Assembly (NCBI GenBank): GCA_947579605.1
Contig: OX388307.1
Span: 20,623,237 to 20,687,236 of the forward strand
Direction: 5' to 3'
Source: Athripsodes cinereus
Taxonomy: Eukaryota > Arthropoda > Insecta > Trichoptera > Leptoceridae
Length of the DNA stretch: 64,000 bases
Shown here: piece by piece, positions 11,520-21,494 of the stretch
How the letters are laid out: every line of letters starts with the position of its first letter
How positions within the stretch are numbered: position 1 is the first letter of the stretch
The notes under the pieces: generated by a model
What the model was told of the DNA's origin: nothing
What the model saw: only the letters and a program-made list of their open reading frames with translations
Database searches by the model: none
Made by a program: the position numbers and the translations under genes

Positions 11520-14500
11520 ATACGTGATTAAGTTGCTATTCGAATCCTCCAGAGTCCGCAAATCATAGGGAATTTTGTTTCACAGCAACGGACCAGCCAC
11601 ACACAAGGCTAGTAGATATATGCAAACTGTCGTGTGCATAAAAAAACATAAATTGAAAAGATATGTATCATATATGGGTTCTTGCGTGAGCTTATTGAAT
11701 TAATTTTTAAAATTGTCGATAAATAAAAGTAACAGCATTTAGTTGCGTGAGAGTAAAAAATCATTTCTCAAATAATACAAGTTTTAAGACGATTGCATTG
11801 AAAAAAATCCCCATAAGGCAACATTTGTGTCTTATGCTTTTGAAAAATAAATATGTAGAATATATCCACGAAAGAAACGTTAATCAAATATTGGAATCTA
11901 TGAAAAACCTCGCACTAAATACCGTAAACTGATAAGAAAATTGTCGAAAAAGGAGCAAAAACAAATCAAGAATAAAAGGAAGCGAATTATGTGGTCGCAT
12001 ACAGTAAGTATAAGTTTACACCTATAGATTTTGTACTGAAAAATTGTATTGGTGTTAGTAGCAAATTAGAAAATAATTGTGGCATTCAATTATTATGTAG
12101 TTACAACCTACAAGAGAAAGATGTAAGCAGCGCCTTGTAAATTCTTTAATCGATTCATTGCTGATTACGGTATATACCGTATCTGAAATTAAAAAAAAAT
12201 CAGAATGGGTAATGTCTCATTAAAAGCAATTCAGTATGCAAATGGTTAAAGTACTTGTGAGATAAAGCAGATAAACAACTTAGATGTAGTGACATTCGAA
12301 GAACTCAGCATACTTACTAATAAACGTCAAACATCAAGAGTCTTTATAGTTTATACAAAATGTATACAACACTATACATGCACACAATAAATAATATGTA
12401 GATATATCAGTAATGCTTATATACATTTGCAAATTGTTGTTACTTTTTGAACTTGAGTATTGACCTCTGAAATTCCTATGGTAAGCATTTCTGTATTTGC
12501 AATTATTCTACGAGGACGTAGTACAAGTACACTGAACACACTTTTGTGTAAACACTGCACAAATTCAATACCTAAGTTACTTTGTTGAGTTTCATGCAGA
12601 AAACAATATAGCAGAAACATTAAAAACATTCTATATCAGCTACACGTATTGTACCTCATAAAAACGTTTGAAAATTATTAGATATGAGTACTTAACATAA
12701 TGTCTCTTGCCAAACATTTCATGACTTATAAGAATTCTAGGTATAATGCGAAAGGTCGTGTAAAGTCTTCAGTGCAAATATACCTGATAGTTTAAGTATT
12801 ACAATAAAATATTTTATTTAATATACTTAAAGCGATATTAGAATATAAGAAAACTCAGCAGAAACCATCTTACAGAGGTCGGTAAATCACTTTATTATTG
12901 ATTCAGTAGCAATATTTCATAACAAAAATAGTTTTTCTTAAGATTACAAATAAATACAAAATGTGTATAATATTCATATAATATATAATATTCCGTCAAT
13001 TGTATATTAAGTACCTACATAGTACATCGATACAATGATGGATAAGAGAATGTTAGGTACATTTACACAAGGATATATTGTTTCAGAATGAAATATGTGT
13101 GTGCATTTCGTTTTATAATTAAGCAAACAATTAACAGTTTAAAACTAAAACTTAAAAGCTTTCAATGTAAAACATGGTAAGGAAATATTGGCACCTACTT
13201 TTTGCAACGTATACGCAGTGTTAAATAATAACAAATGTGCGAGGAAAACCACAAATAGCAAAATGCAAGATACTGTACCATTAGTTCACAGATATACATT
13301 GCGAAAGAGCTTACCTTTACTTTACTTGTAAACTTTAATTGTAAAGAAATGATATGCGAAGTATAATAATACTGTAAACACATTACAAAATACAAACAAT
13401 GACTGTTTAATAAGTTGAGTGTAAGTTAAAGTAATGAACGTATAGATTTATGACGTATCTACTAAGCATTATGAACATTATGAAGTGAAACAAACATGGA
13501 ACTTTATAATTGAAAATAATTGCACTCAAAATATATCTATAACGTAGAATGCCCGAATTAATTACAATTTTAACATAACTTTTAACATGTATTGAGAAAA
13601 ATATAAACCAGTTACTTATAATAATTGTATCTACTTAAGTTTAATGCAGTACTTATAATAATTGTATCTACTACTGACGCAGAGAAATAAGTAAGTTGAT
13701 GATTAAAAAAATATTTAAATTAAATACAAAACATCAACGATACAGTGTGTGGCGCCGAACGATTGGCTTTCACATCTCGTTGACCTAAATATCACATTGC
13801 AGTGGTCAGCCGTTTCATTAGCACCTGCGGTACAAAGTTCCAAATCGATTCACAATTAAAAAAATTGGTAAGATAATTAATCAAATATTGAGAGATCTAA
13901 AACCTCCTTTTATTGTGAGCAAAGATAAACTGAGATTTATTAGTAAATATGCATCCAGTTACGACTGTGATCAAGTCCAGTAGATTAGTAGTCCATTTGA
14001 TTAAATACTTTAGACAAATTAATAAAACGTTTCCACAGAATCAAAAATATTTCAGTAGAAAATGGGACTTCATTTTTTATGTTTTTTATTATAAAAATTC
14101 AACTATTATTAAACCTGTTCATAAAACTCAATGTAAATAAAGTTCTACGTGCATGTAAAACCTTAAATGATTTCATCTCAAAGTATTTTTTTTAAACGAG
14201 ATTCACGAAATCATACAATTCTCACTAATTGATTCAACGGACCATTAAACGTTTTCATTTGATTATGTATTCTATACATTGCTTACTGTATATTTAATAC
14301 CTAATTAATTATAATAACTAAATAAAACATCAAGTAGTGGATATCATATTCCACTTAATATTTAAATCATAATTATGACTAATGAAGTTTTTCATTATGA
14401 GTTGTAAACGTCAAACGTTTATAATATTACAAGATGTTATTTGTGTGATGAAATTTGCATAATTATTATACCTAGTACATACTACCATAATGGACTGTAT

Positions 14501-14970
14501 GGGTAGGTACATAGTAATATTGTGTATTAAATATGAAGGCAACGATGTTCAGTAAGTTATATTAGTAATAATAGCAAAGATTATGAAACACATTCGTATT
14601 ACTATGTATTTTAAATAGCAGAGATGCACGTTGAGTAATAAGCTTCTGTTGACCAGGTTGTTGTGTGTATTTAGATGTATTCATAAAACATTTGTAGGAA
14701 ATCGGTTTAATATTTAGATCTATATCTATCTCATGGTAACATGTATACCACTAACATATTAGCGCTGAAACACGTTAATTAATAAATAACTTAATAATTA
14801 GTTTTATATAATTACAGGTGCTTTTACACATTAAATAAATAAAATTGTTGTAAGTAAAATCTTACAACTATTTCCACATAATCCATTCACGCAGAGGATG
14901 AAGTGAAATGAAGACATCAAACATATTGGTATTGACGTTAAGATTGGTAAGATATATACCTATCTATGTA
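11520..14970. other. AT-rich DNA, no gene recognised
   Basis: Frames up to 70 codons occur (11747-11932 plus, 12417-12629 minus, 13195-13395 minus) without motifs or flanking splice logic I could support. Confidence 0.35.
13613..13672. repeat. Two-copy direct repeat, 37-bp period
   Basis: A 23-bp block beginning TACTTATAATAATTGTATC occurs at 13613-13635 and again at 13650-13672 without mismatch. Confidence 0.85.
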
Positions 14971-14974
14971 GATG

Positions 14975-15135
14975 ATGATTCGGGATGATTTTGTTTTGAC
15001 GCCGTTTAACAGTCCCTAGACCATCTCAAGGGCGCCGGTGAAGAGTGCAGTTTTCAATTTGCTTCTAAAGCTGGTGACAGTCTTATTGTGAGCAAAGATA
15101 CTTCCTTTCACATTCTGTCATATTATCTATTTAGA
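14975..15135 (-). mobile_element. CR1/L2-like LINE 3' end (C-terminus plus short 3' UTR)
   Basis: Minus strand. From about 15130 to the TAG at 15016-15018 the frame reads NVKGSIFAHNKTVTSFRSKL and KTALFTGALEMV, the Phe-Lys-Ser-Lys-Leu-Lys-rich C-terminus common to CR1/L2-like LINE polyproteins. After the stop come GACTGTTAAACGGCGTC and AAAATCATCC and a short ATC tail. The same 3' UTR recurs at 37657-37740. Everything upstream of the last 40 codons is lost. Confidence 0.65.
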
Positions 15136-15239
15136 TAACCCACACCATGACGAAAATTTCATGTCAGCGAATATACCTAATGCACGTTTTAAACACGAAG
15201 AAAATTCTCCAGTATCTCAAAAAAAATAAAAAAAATAAT

Positions 15240-16140
15240 GGCTGCTCACAACTTGGTCTCTGGATAGCTTCGTACTTAAGAGAGTGTAGGTCCTAAAGTT
15301 TTCCTTGGAATGTTAGTGTGGAATCAGATGGTCGATAGTTTGTGTCATTCCACATGTACTGGTGAGTCCAACCATCCTCATTTATGTGTAAGTTAAAAGC
15401 AGTACAGTCTACATTACATCTTATAAGATTTATTTTACACCATATTTTCCTGGGAAATTGTAAATCCAGTAAATTCGTCTATTGGATCTGGTGCTAATTT
15501 TAGTTACTGACGATAATATCCAAAGTTCTCTATATATATATATATATATATATATGTTTGAAAAGGTGTTTTCGCAGAGCATATTATTCATATAGAATTA
15601 TCGCTTTTGGGTACTCTACGTACAGTAGCCTTGAGAAAGGCTTTTGTAGTTGGTCTTGAGAAAGACCGTTGGCTTCTAGCCAACGGTCTTTCTCAAGACC
15701 AACTACAAAAGCCTTTCTCAAGGCTACTGTACGTAGAGTACCCAAAAGCGATAATTCTATATATATATATATATATATTCAACACAGCAGTCCAAGCTTT
15801 GAGCAATAGCTTTCCAGCATGGATGTCATGATTTCAGGCGATTTGATGTAGGGTTGTATATATTAAGATGGATAGGCAAATAGTGATAGGATTGAAATTT
15901 CTGTAATTCGTTTTGGAAAGTTTGGCTCGTCTAAGATATGGTGGTGCAATATGAGTTAAAACACATGACCAGGACACTGTAGTTGGTTTAACTGTGTCGC
16001 TAACCATTCTCATCGTTTCATTCAACTGAGTGTCAGCGAGAGTGGTATGTGAACTTTGAAATAAAATCGGTGTGGAGCATTCTCCAACCGAGTAAATCAG
16101 ACCGATTCCTACAGTCCTGAGTGTTTGGTGAGCCTCATCG
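15240..16140 (-). pseudogene. Decayed LINE RT C-terminal region, split by a hairpin element
   Basis: Minus strand. From 16140 down, the reading is HQTLRTVGIGLIYSVGECST and, closer to 15834, DTQLNETMRMVSDTVKPTTV and LTHIAPPYLRRAKLS. This is the conserved region after the RT domain in Jockey-like and related insect LINEs. After the hairpin at 15590-15762, the minus strand continues with frameshifts to INEDGWTHQYMWNDT and, in another frame, STCGMTQTIDHL, the Cys-Gly...Thr-Ile-Asp-His block near such C-termini. Stops and frameshifts show it is dead. The two halves lie on either side of the hairpin and its TA runs. Confidence 0.65.
15590..15762. mobile_element. Perfect 85-bp-arm palindrome inside TA microsatellites
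   Basis: 173 bp. Every base from 15590 to 15674 pairs with 15678 to 15762 around the 3-nt loop TCT (15675-15677). I compared the arms base by base and found no mismatch. Alternating TA runs flank both sides (about 15532-15555 and 15758-15777). Within each arm the motif CTTGAGAAAG occurs twice. It sits within a decayed minus-strand LINE. It may be a young foldback MITE inserted at TA, or a local inverted duplication. Confidence 0.85.
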
Positions 16141-16144
16141 TCAA

Positions 16145-16570
16145 GCTGAAGATGTTAAATGTGTTATGGGTGAAGTTTTAATAAATTCTATTTAGGATGT
16201 CTGTTCAACTTTTTCATAAAATAAGAGTGGAAGGAAATTCGAAACGATTATACATATAGGTGAATAGTGTTGACTTTCGTTATTTGTGCAAATATAATTA
16301 GTGTTGGGATCGCAGCAGTGCTGGCCCTTCACAACATCAGGTGGAATGTTCACCACCCACACGAACCACTTCACTTGGCTCCAACCATTACACAGATTAC
16401 ACAGTACAGCCTGTAAACTTTATAATTGCGGCTATGTTACGCAGATACATACAAAATACCTGCACGTTATCATTGATAGTAATGCACTCTCCATTGGTGT
16501 GAAACAATTAAATAATATATATGATCTAAGGTTGGATCATACTCAAATTTAAGTTAGAGAGAGCTAACTA
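16145..16570. other. Unassigned sequence between two LINE remnants
   Basis: Overlapping 60 and 83 codon frames on opposite strands (16192-16374 minus, 16301-16552 plus) lack motifs. GC content is slightly above the neighbourhood. Confidence 0.35.
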
Positions 16571-16575
16571 CTTAT

Positions 16576-17022
16576 TCAACATTCAATAAAATATACTTTG
16601 TTACCAATAAAATATAGATATTTTACCTTGGTGTACATACGTACATTTTTTTCTTTATCATTTTTTTTTAATATTAAGTCATTTACAAATATAAAATTTC
16701 CTAAGCTTTTACCACGCAATCTTCTCAATGATTTCACATCCACTAAATTTATACAGCTTTTATCTTTCTTAAGCCATGTGCAAGTTTCGTTTGCATACAA
16801 CATTTTTGACACTAGGATGGCCAAGGGAACCAATATTTAAGCTGTGATAGATATATGCCCGTTCGTAATTATTGCTCGAACTGCACCTTTTACTTTATTG
16901 CCAGTAATTTTTATTTCTTTGAAATCGCTATCGCATCTTTTATCTTTCGTGAATATGCCGCCCAAATAAATACATTCGTCTGCTTGATCATAATTTCGAA
17001 ATGGATCAAAAGAACTATTCAA
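16576..17022 (-). pseudogene. Decayed RTE-like LINE ORF2 C-terminal part
   Basis: Minus strand. DECIYLGGIFTKDKRCDSDF and GNKVKGAVRAIITNG (17022-16837) are followed, after a stop and small frameshift near 16835, by MLYANETCTWLKKDKSCINL and VDVKSLRRLRGKSLG. Their order matches the segment after the RT palm of RTE-like LINEs: the YLGS.FT.DG.C.SD block, then the YG.E.W and N..VDM..LR blocks. Both ends are truncated. Confidence 0.75.
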
Positions 17023-17029
17023 CTATTTA

Positions 17030-17765
17030 ATTATGTATCAAGTTGTATTCATGTTCATGTGCATAAATAAAATCTTAATTTATAATATAAGCTCTTTGTA
17101 ATATTTTCATCGCTCTCCGAGTAAACTCTGATAGATTATAATTTAAGCAGATACAAATGTATCGCGGGAACATTTAGCAATTATAATAAAACATTTCACC
17201 ATCATTACTAACATAATATTTTTTGCAATATACACGTTGAAGGAAATGATAAAGTAGTGTGGTCAGAATCAGCTGTTGGCGCCGTGAGTCTGCAAGCGTG
17301 GGTGAAGGTGGTACAAGTTTACTTGTGCTCTGTGTAGCTGGTGTGTTACCTACAACACAACAAGTACATACATACATACAGTGGTAGTATCAAAACCACA
17401 ACCTCTGCCGGAGATCATGTAGATAGGTACTCTACACTCTACTACACTGTGTGTAGTGCGTTGTCGTGGTTGTGAAAATCTTTTCACTTTTAGGTATAAA
17501 GATTATCATAGCATATCAGTTTCATATACTAACTCTTCACCCCTTTTATCAATTCTTAGGTATAAAGAATGACAGCATATAAGTTTCATACATCGTCACT
17601 TCACATTTTTACCAATTCAGATTATCTACAAATGAATATCCCATTGGGGGTTTATAAGAGAAAATATCGGGAGCTTTCGGCATGTCGTATGGTTGTTTCA
17701 TGTGTTAAATTTACAACAGTAACATACTTTTAAATGTATCCACAACAAGGCACTCGAGGGAGATA
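17030..17765. other. AT-rich DNA, no gene recognised
   Basis: The 67-codon minus frame at 17174-17377 shows no motif. Two near-copies of TTAGGTATAAAGA occur at about 17492 and 17558, a weak direct duplication. Confidence 0.35.
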
Positions 17766-17769
17766 GAAA

Positions 17770-17862
17770 CCTATCTTTTCGAACCAACGTTCGTTTAAGA
17801 CTGATTGATATGAAATTATATTTGTCGCAAAATTTGATTGGTCACATAACCAATTTATTATT
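17770..17862 (-). repeat. Dispersed repeat E, partial copy
   Basis: In reverse complement, AATTTCATATCAATCAGTC followed by TTAAACGAACGTTGGTT matches 52460-52500, where the same blocks occur on plus. A third, more diverged member is at 62798-63000. The family is not identified. Confidence 0.5.
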
Positions 17863-18530
17863 TGAATTTCCAATCTATTAGATTAGAGGTCGTTGCTCAA
17901 ATATTGGTTGAATTTGTAAAATCAAGTAAAAATAATACATAATAAATGATGCATTACATTTTATCAGACTTACGGAACAAGTCTTCTTGTGCTTATCTAC
18001 AGAAAGCTCATCATTAAATAATAATTATAATATGTATACACTGTATGATGATGTTAATTGTAAGGTCATATCTACCTAAGTACCTTAGATACTTAACCAT
18101 AAAAAAGGACAGTAGAACAATATTTATTTATTTGTTCATTCACAATCAAACGCCAACAGGCACAACACAAAGATCATACAAAGTAAACATCAACAACAAA
18201 CCAATAAAAAAAGTTAATATTGCACCACAACAAAGACATAAATATACCTAGTGTTACCCGATCCACCTACCCTTCAAGCCGATGCCCACCCCAGCAGCCA
18301 CCGAACTCCCAGAATCTAGAACTCGATAGACAGGGAAGAATTTAAAACAAAAACATTTAAGATGGGATAAAATCTAAAATCCTTTTCTCAGTGTAATATT
18401 GTTGACAAAATAATTAGAATGAAATTGCTAGAAATGATAAATGTGTAGGTTAACAATACACAGTATCATTATATTATATAATTATAAATTAGCTATACGA
18501 ATAATGAATAAACAAAATCTAATTTAAAAT

Positions 18531-18622
18531 CTATCTATTCCATCACAGCATCTCCCACAAGTGTGGTAGCCACTGGACTAACCACACGTTATATACATCC
18601 CAATTTTCCTCACCGTGCTAGT
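18531..18622 (-). mobile_element. SINE-A fragment
   Basis: Minus strand. CATCACAGCATCTCCCACAA then GTGGTAGCCACTGGACTAAC corresponds to the SINE-A 3' end, with a short CTAT-rich tail before it. The 5' two thirds are absent. Confidence 0.6.
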
Positions 18623-18639
18623 AAATTAACTTTTTTTTA

Positions 18640-19135
18640 AAACATACTGAAAATAAGTTTATTTGGTATATGAAATGTCTCAAATATGGGACAGCGCTAA
18701 TGCGTGGTACGTTTATACATATAAAATTGTATGATAGTTATACAATGCATGCATCTATAATAATGATATAAATTACTCTCTCGGATCATCGGCATACAAA
18801 GAAACACGAAATGTATACAGATTAGACCAGTTTTTTTATTGATATTAGGGAACATTTTTTATTTTGGTTTCGACACGCGATCTTCATTCGAACATATCTA
18901 CTTATGTCATAAATTAGGATACGCAGTAAGTATAATACTTTTAATATTATAAAGGTGATTGTAACAAGGTAGAATTTGCTTGATATAATAAAGAAATCAT
19001 ACATGTAGGTATGTATATAAATTATATGGGTAGAGATTCTGTATGTTTGTACCTATTATTTATATGTTACAATCAATACAAACTAGTTAAATCGACAATC
19101 TCAAGATTGTTCAATAAGAATATTTTTAATTTAAA
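18640..19135. other. AT-rich DNA, no gene recognised
   Basis: Two 60-codon frames (18822-19004 minus, 19011-19193 plus) show no motif. Confidence 0.35.
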
Positions 19136-19140
19136 ACTAA

Positions 19141-19913
19141 AATGGGAAATTGACCACTTTACCTACCCAGGTCGGGTAAAGTGGCCTACTTAAATTAATG
19201 AAAAGGGAAAGTGGCAAAGTTACAATAAATATATACGTAATTTATTATTTTAAGTAAAAAATGATATGAAATCAAACATTAGTCATATAAACAATAAATT
19301 AAGTACAAAACTCGCAAACAAAATGATCGTCCTCCTCATCACACCCCGAACAGGCTTCATGTGCCCATCGTTTACAAATTTTTCATGGCATCAGGGTCCC
19401 ATGTCTGCTGCTGCGGCGTCCGTTTATTTGTATTTGGCATGTCTAAAACAATTAAGAATTAATATTTTTAACAATGACAAAAATAACACTAAAACAGATA
19501 AAGTGGCCTACCAGGCCTACCTACATCCTAAGTGGACCACTTTACCCGCAACGGAATACAATGAAAAAAAAATAACCTAAAATGGTAAATGAGGTTAGAC
19601 CGCCTTCGTTTACTTTAAATTGATTAGCTCGATAGAGATACTATACCGTCATGATATTAAAATATTTTACATTTACATTAGATACTGATATTTGTTACAA
19701 AGTTTAAATAACTTACCTTAGATCAAGACCACAGAATTCACTTTTTTTGCAATAAAAATGTATCCCACAAACCGAGCGTGTTGACAGCTACAGGAGCAAT
19801 TTGGCGTCGGCCGATGCATAATTTCTATTGGTTTAAACATTTGGTGACACATTCATTGCTTTGTAAAATTCAATGACCACTTTACCCGCCTGGGCCACTT
19901 TAGGGACCTTTCC
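19141..19913. mobile_element. MITE-like element with GGGTAAAGTGG modules
   Basis: The left end reads GGGAAATTGACCACTTTACC and then CCCAGGTCGGGTAAAGTGGC. The right end in reverse reads GGGGAAAGGTCCCTAAAGTG and then CCCAGGCGGGTAAAGTGG, so the ends are imperfect inverted repeats of about 45 bp. Further TAAAGTGG modules occur near 19500 and 19540. The 104-codon plus frame 19266-19580 inside has no recognised domain. The exact boundaries and target duplication are uncertain. Confidence 0.55.
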
Positions 19914-19949
19914 CCTACCTTTTTATGTCAATATCTGGTGCTTTTACTA

Positions 19950-20053
19950 AATATCCGATACTTTAACTATGGATTCGTGGACCCCCATTTTATAGTCACG
20001 CCATCATGGACCCCGTCGAGTCTCTCGTGGACCCGTGGACTTTGGGAATCACT
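19950..20053. mobile_element. Remnant of a hAT-like element end
   Basis: GTGGACCC recurs three times, ending in TTTGGGAATCACTG at 20053. In reverse this is CAGTGATTCCCAAA, resembling the CAGTG-starting termini of many hAT elements. No partner end or 8-bp duplication was found. Confidence 0.35.
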
Positions 20054-20060
20054 GGTTTAA

Positions 20061-20325
20061 ATGATAGCCAAAAAAAATGCCGTGTACGTCGGAAATAAAG
20101 CAGTACATTTTTCAAAATGTAACGGATATTTCTATCCCCCCCCCCCCGTCGTAAAAAAATCGAAATTGTATATTGTATTGGAATTCGGAATATTTCAAAA
20201 ACTCCTCCGTTTTCTTAATGAATATTTTCTCGCACAGCACTTTTTTCATAATGTAACGGGTGTTTGTACCGATGATTGTTCAAGTCAACACCGGATACTT
20301 ATGTTACATTAAATTACCGTATGTT
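20061..20325 (-). repeat. Diverged relative of the 47628-48165 element
   Basis: Read on plus, it follows the reverse complement of 47628-48165. A 12-base C run at 20136-20147 is followed by GTC, then AATATTTCAAAAACTCCTCC and TTTTCTTAATGAATATT, then an ACGGGTGTTTGTACCG block. The order of blocks is rearranged relative to the other copy and the termini are not conserved. The 83-codon plus frame here is incidental. Confidence 0.5.
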
Positions 20326-20329
20326 TATC

Positions 20330-20432
20330 GTGGTACAACATCTACACAGATTGAGAATTTTGTCAGAACCATACTGCGAATGTGGAGAAATCCAGACCAT
20401 CGATCTGATCGATCATCTCCTGCTTGAATGCT
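20330..20432 (+). pseudogene. LINE C-terminal fragment with Cys-His motif
   Basis: Plus strand. The frame reads HLHRLRILSEPYCECGEIQT and then HLLLECSL before a stop. C-x-C-G...Q-T-I-D...H-L-L-x-x-C is the motif near the C-terminus of several insect LINE polyproteins, here with a small insertion before the histidine. Both sides are truncated. Confidence 0.6.
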
Positions 20433-20597
20433 CACTGTGAGTCACTGCAGTCAGTGCAGTCTGCACACGCAGTATCTTTTATCTGTTCCGACCGAAGAGC
20501 CTCTATCTGGTAACTCCCATAAGGGTCGTTCACATACGTTCACTTTCAGTGATCACTCCGGATGATCCTCCAAGATGAACAAGTGTGAACGGGCGTT

Positions 20598-20623
20598 TCA
20601 TCGCTAGTGATCACTAGCGATGA
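20598..20623. repeat. Perfect 26-nt palindrome
   Basis: TCATCGCTAGTGATCACTAG continues to a perfect 26-base self-complement. The neighbourhood (20520-20640) repeats TGATCACT and TTCACA/TGTGAA modules in both orientations, suggesting the core of an old foldback element. Confidence 0.7.
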
Positions 20624-20639
20624 CGGACTTGTAATTTAG

Positions 20640-21340
20640 TCTAGTGAGGATGCTAACAAAGAATATTTATTAATAGGTAATTAATTAAACGAATTATTAT
20701 CTAGAGCGGAAATAAAAAAAGTTTGATATTAGAGAGAATAACCTAGTAGCTAACAATTATGTAAAATCAATTTTTAGGGTCGTAACATTTATGCTTAAGT
20801 CTTCTTATTTCAATGTAAAAATAATAGAATTATAGAAGCCTCATTGAGGTCTATGTAAAGGATTAGATAGATAATAATAATAAAAATAATCAATAAGTGA
20901 CAAAAGATAGTAATACATTTTCATACCGTCTTTACGGGGAGATAATGTAGGTAGTTTATAATATAACCAGCGAACATCTAGGAAATGTACCTACTCCTAA
21001 TATGATTAGAGTGTAAACCCGAGGCGAGACGATGGATGCATTTCATAACCAGAGGGTTTCTAACAATATTCCCATCACGTGGGACAGATTGTGGAGTACA
21101 CACAATATACTGTAGTAGGTAGTATGCCGTCTGCATCTCGGAGGACGTGTTGTGGTGAGATAATACTTCCCAACCAGCCAACCAGCAAGCAAAATCGTCG
21201 GGGTAAAGTTCACTGGGTAGGTATACATATAATCTATTAGTAGGTTCTGCAATAACTGCATTCATCCTAACACATCTAATATAATTCCATTATCAATACG
21301 AGTAATGTAAACATGTCATATTCAATAAACAATATAGTTT
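20640..21340. other. AT-rich DNA, no gene recognised
   Basis: Overlapping minus-strand frames at 20978-21265 reach 95 codons, with a GC-richer patch near 21100-21200. They show no domain and no splice sites I would defend. Confidence 0.35.
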
Positions 21341-21345
21341 CATTC

Positions 21346-21486
21346 GTTCATACCATTACGGCATTTCCTACTTACGGGGTAGCCAGCGGACAAACTGCAC
21401 GCAAGAAACATACAAGTTGTCCTCTCTGTGCCAATAAAAGTACAGACATTCAGGATGGGTGCATACCTCATTGCTGATCTGAAGAT
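21346..21486 (-). mobile_element. SINE-A copy, 3' half
   Basis: Minus strand. ACCATTACGGCATTTCCTAC, GGGGTAGCCAGCGGAC, TGTCCTCTCTGTGCCAATA and CATTCAGGATGGGTGCATAC match the SINE-A 3' half in order. The 5' half is missing. Confidence 0.75.
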
Positions 21487-21494
21487 ATTTTTTT

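Noticed and set aside
13911..13927. ATTGTGAGCAAAGATA as a second copy of the LINE C-terminus at 15.1 kb
   Set aside because: The 16-bp match to 15090-15106 is real, but the flanks do not align, so chance cannot be excluded.
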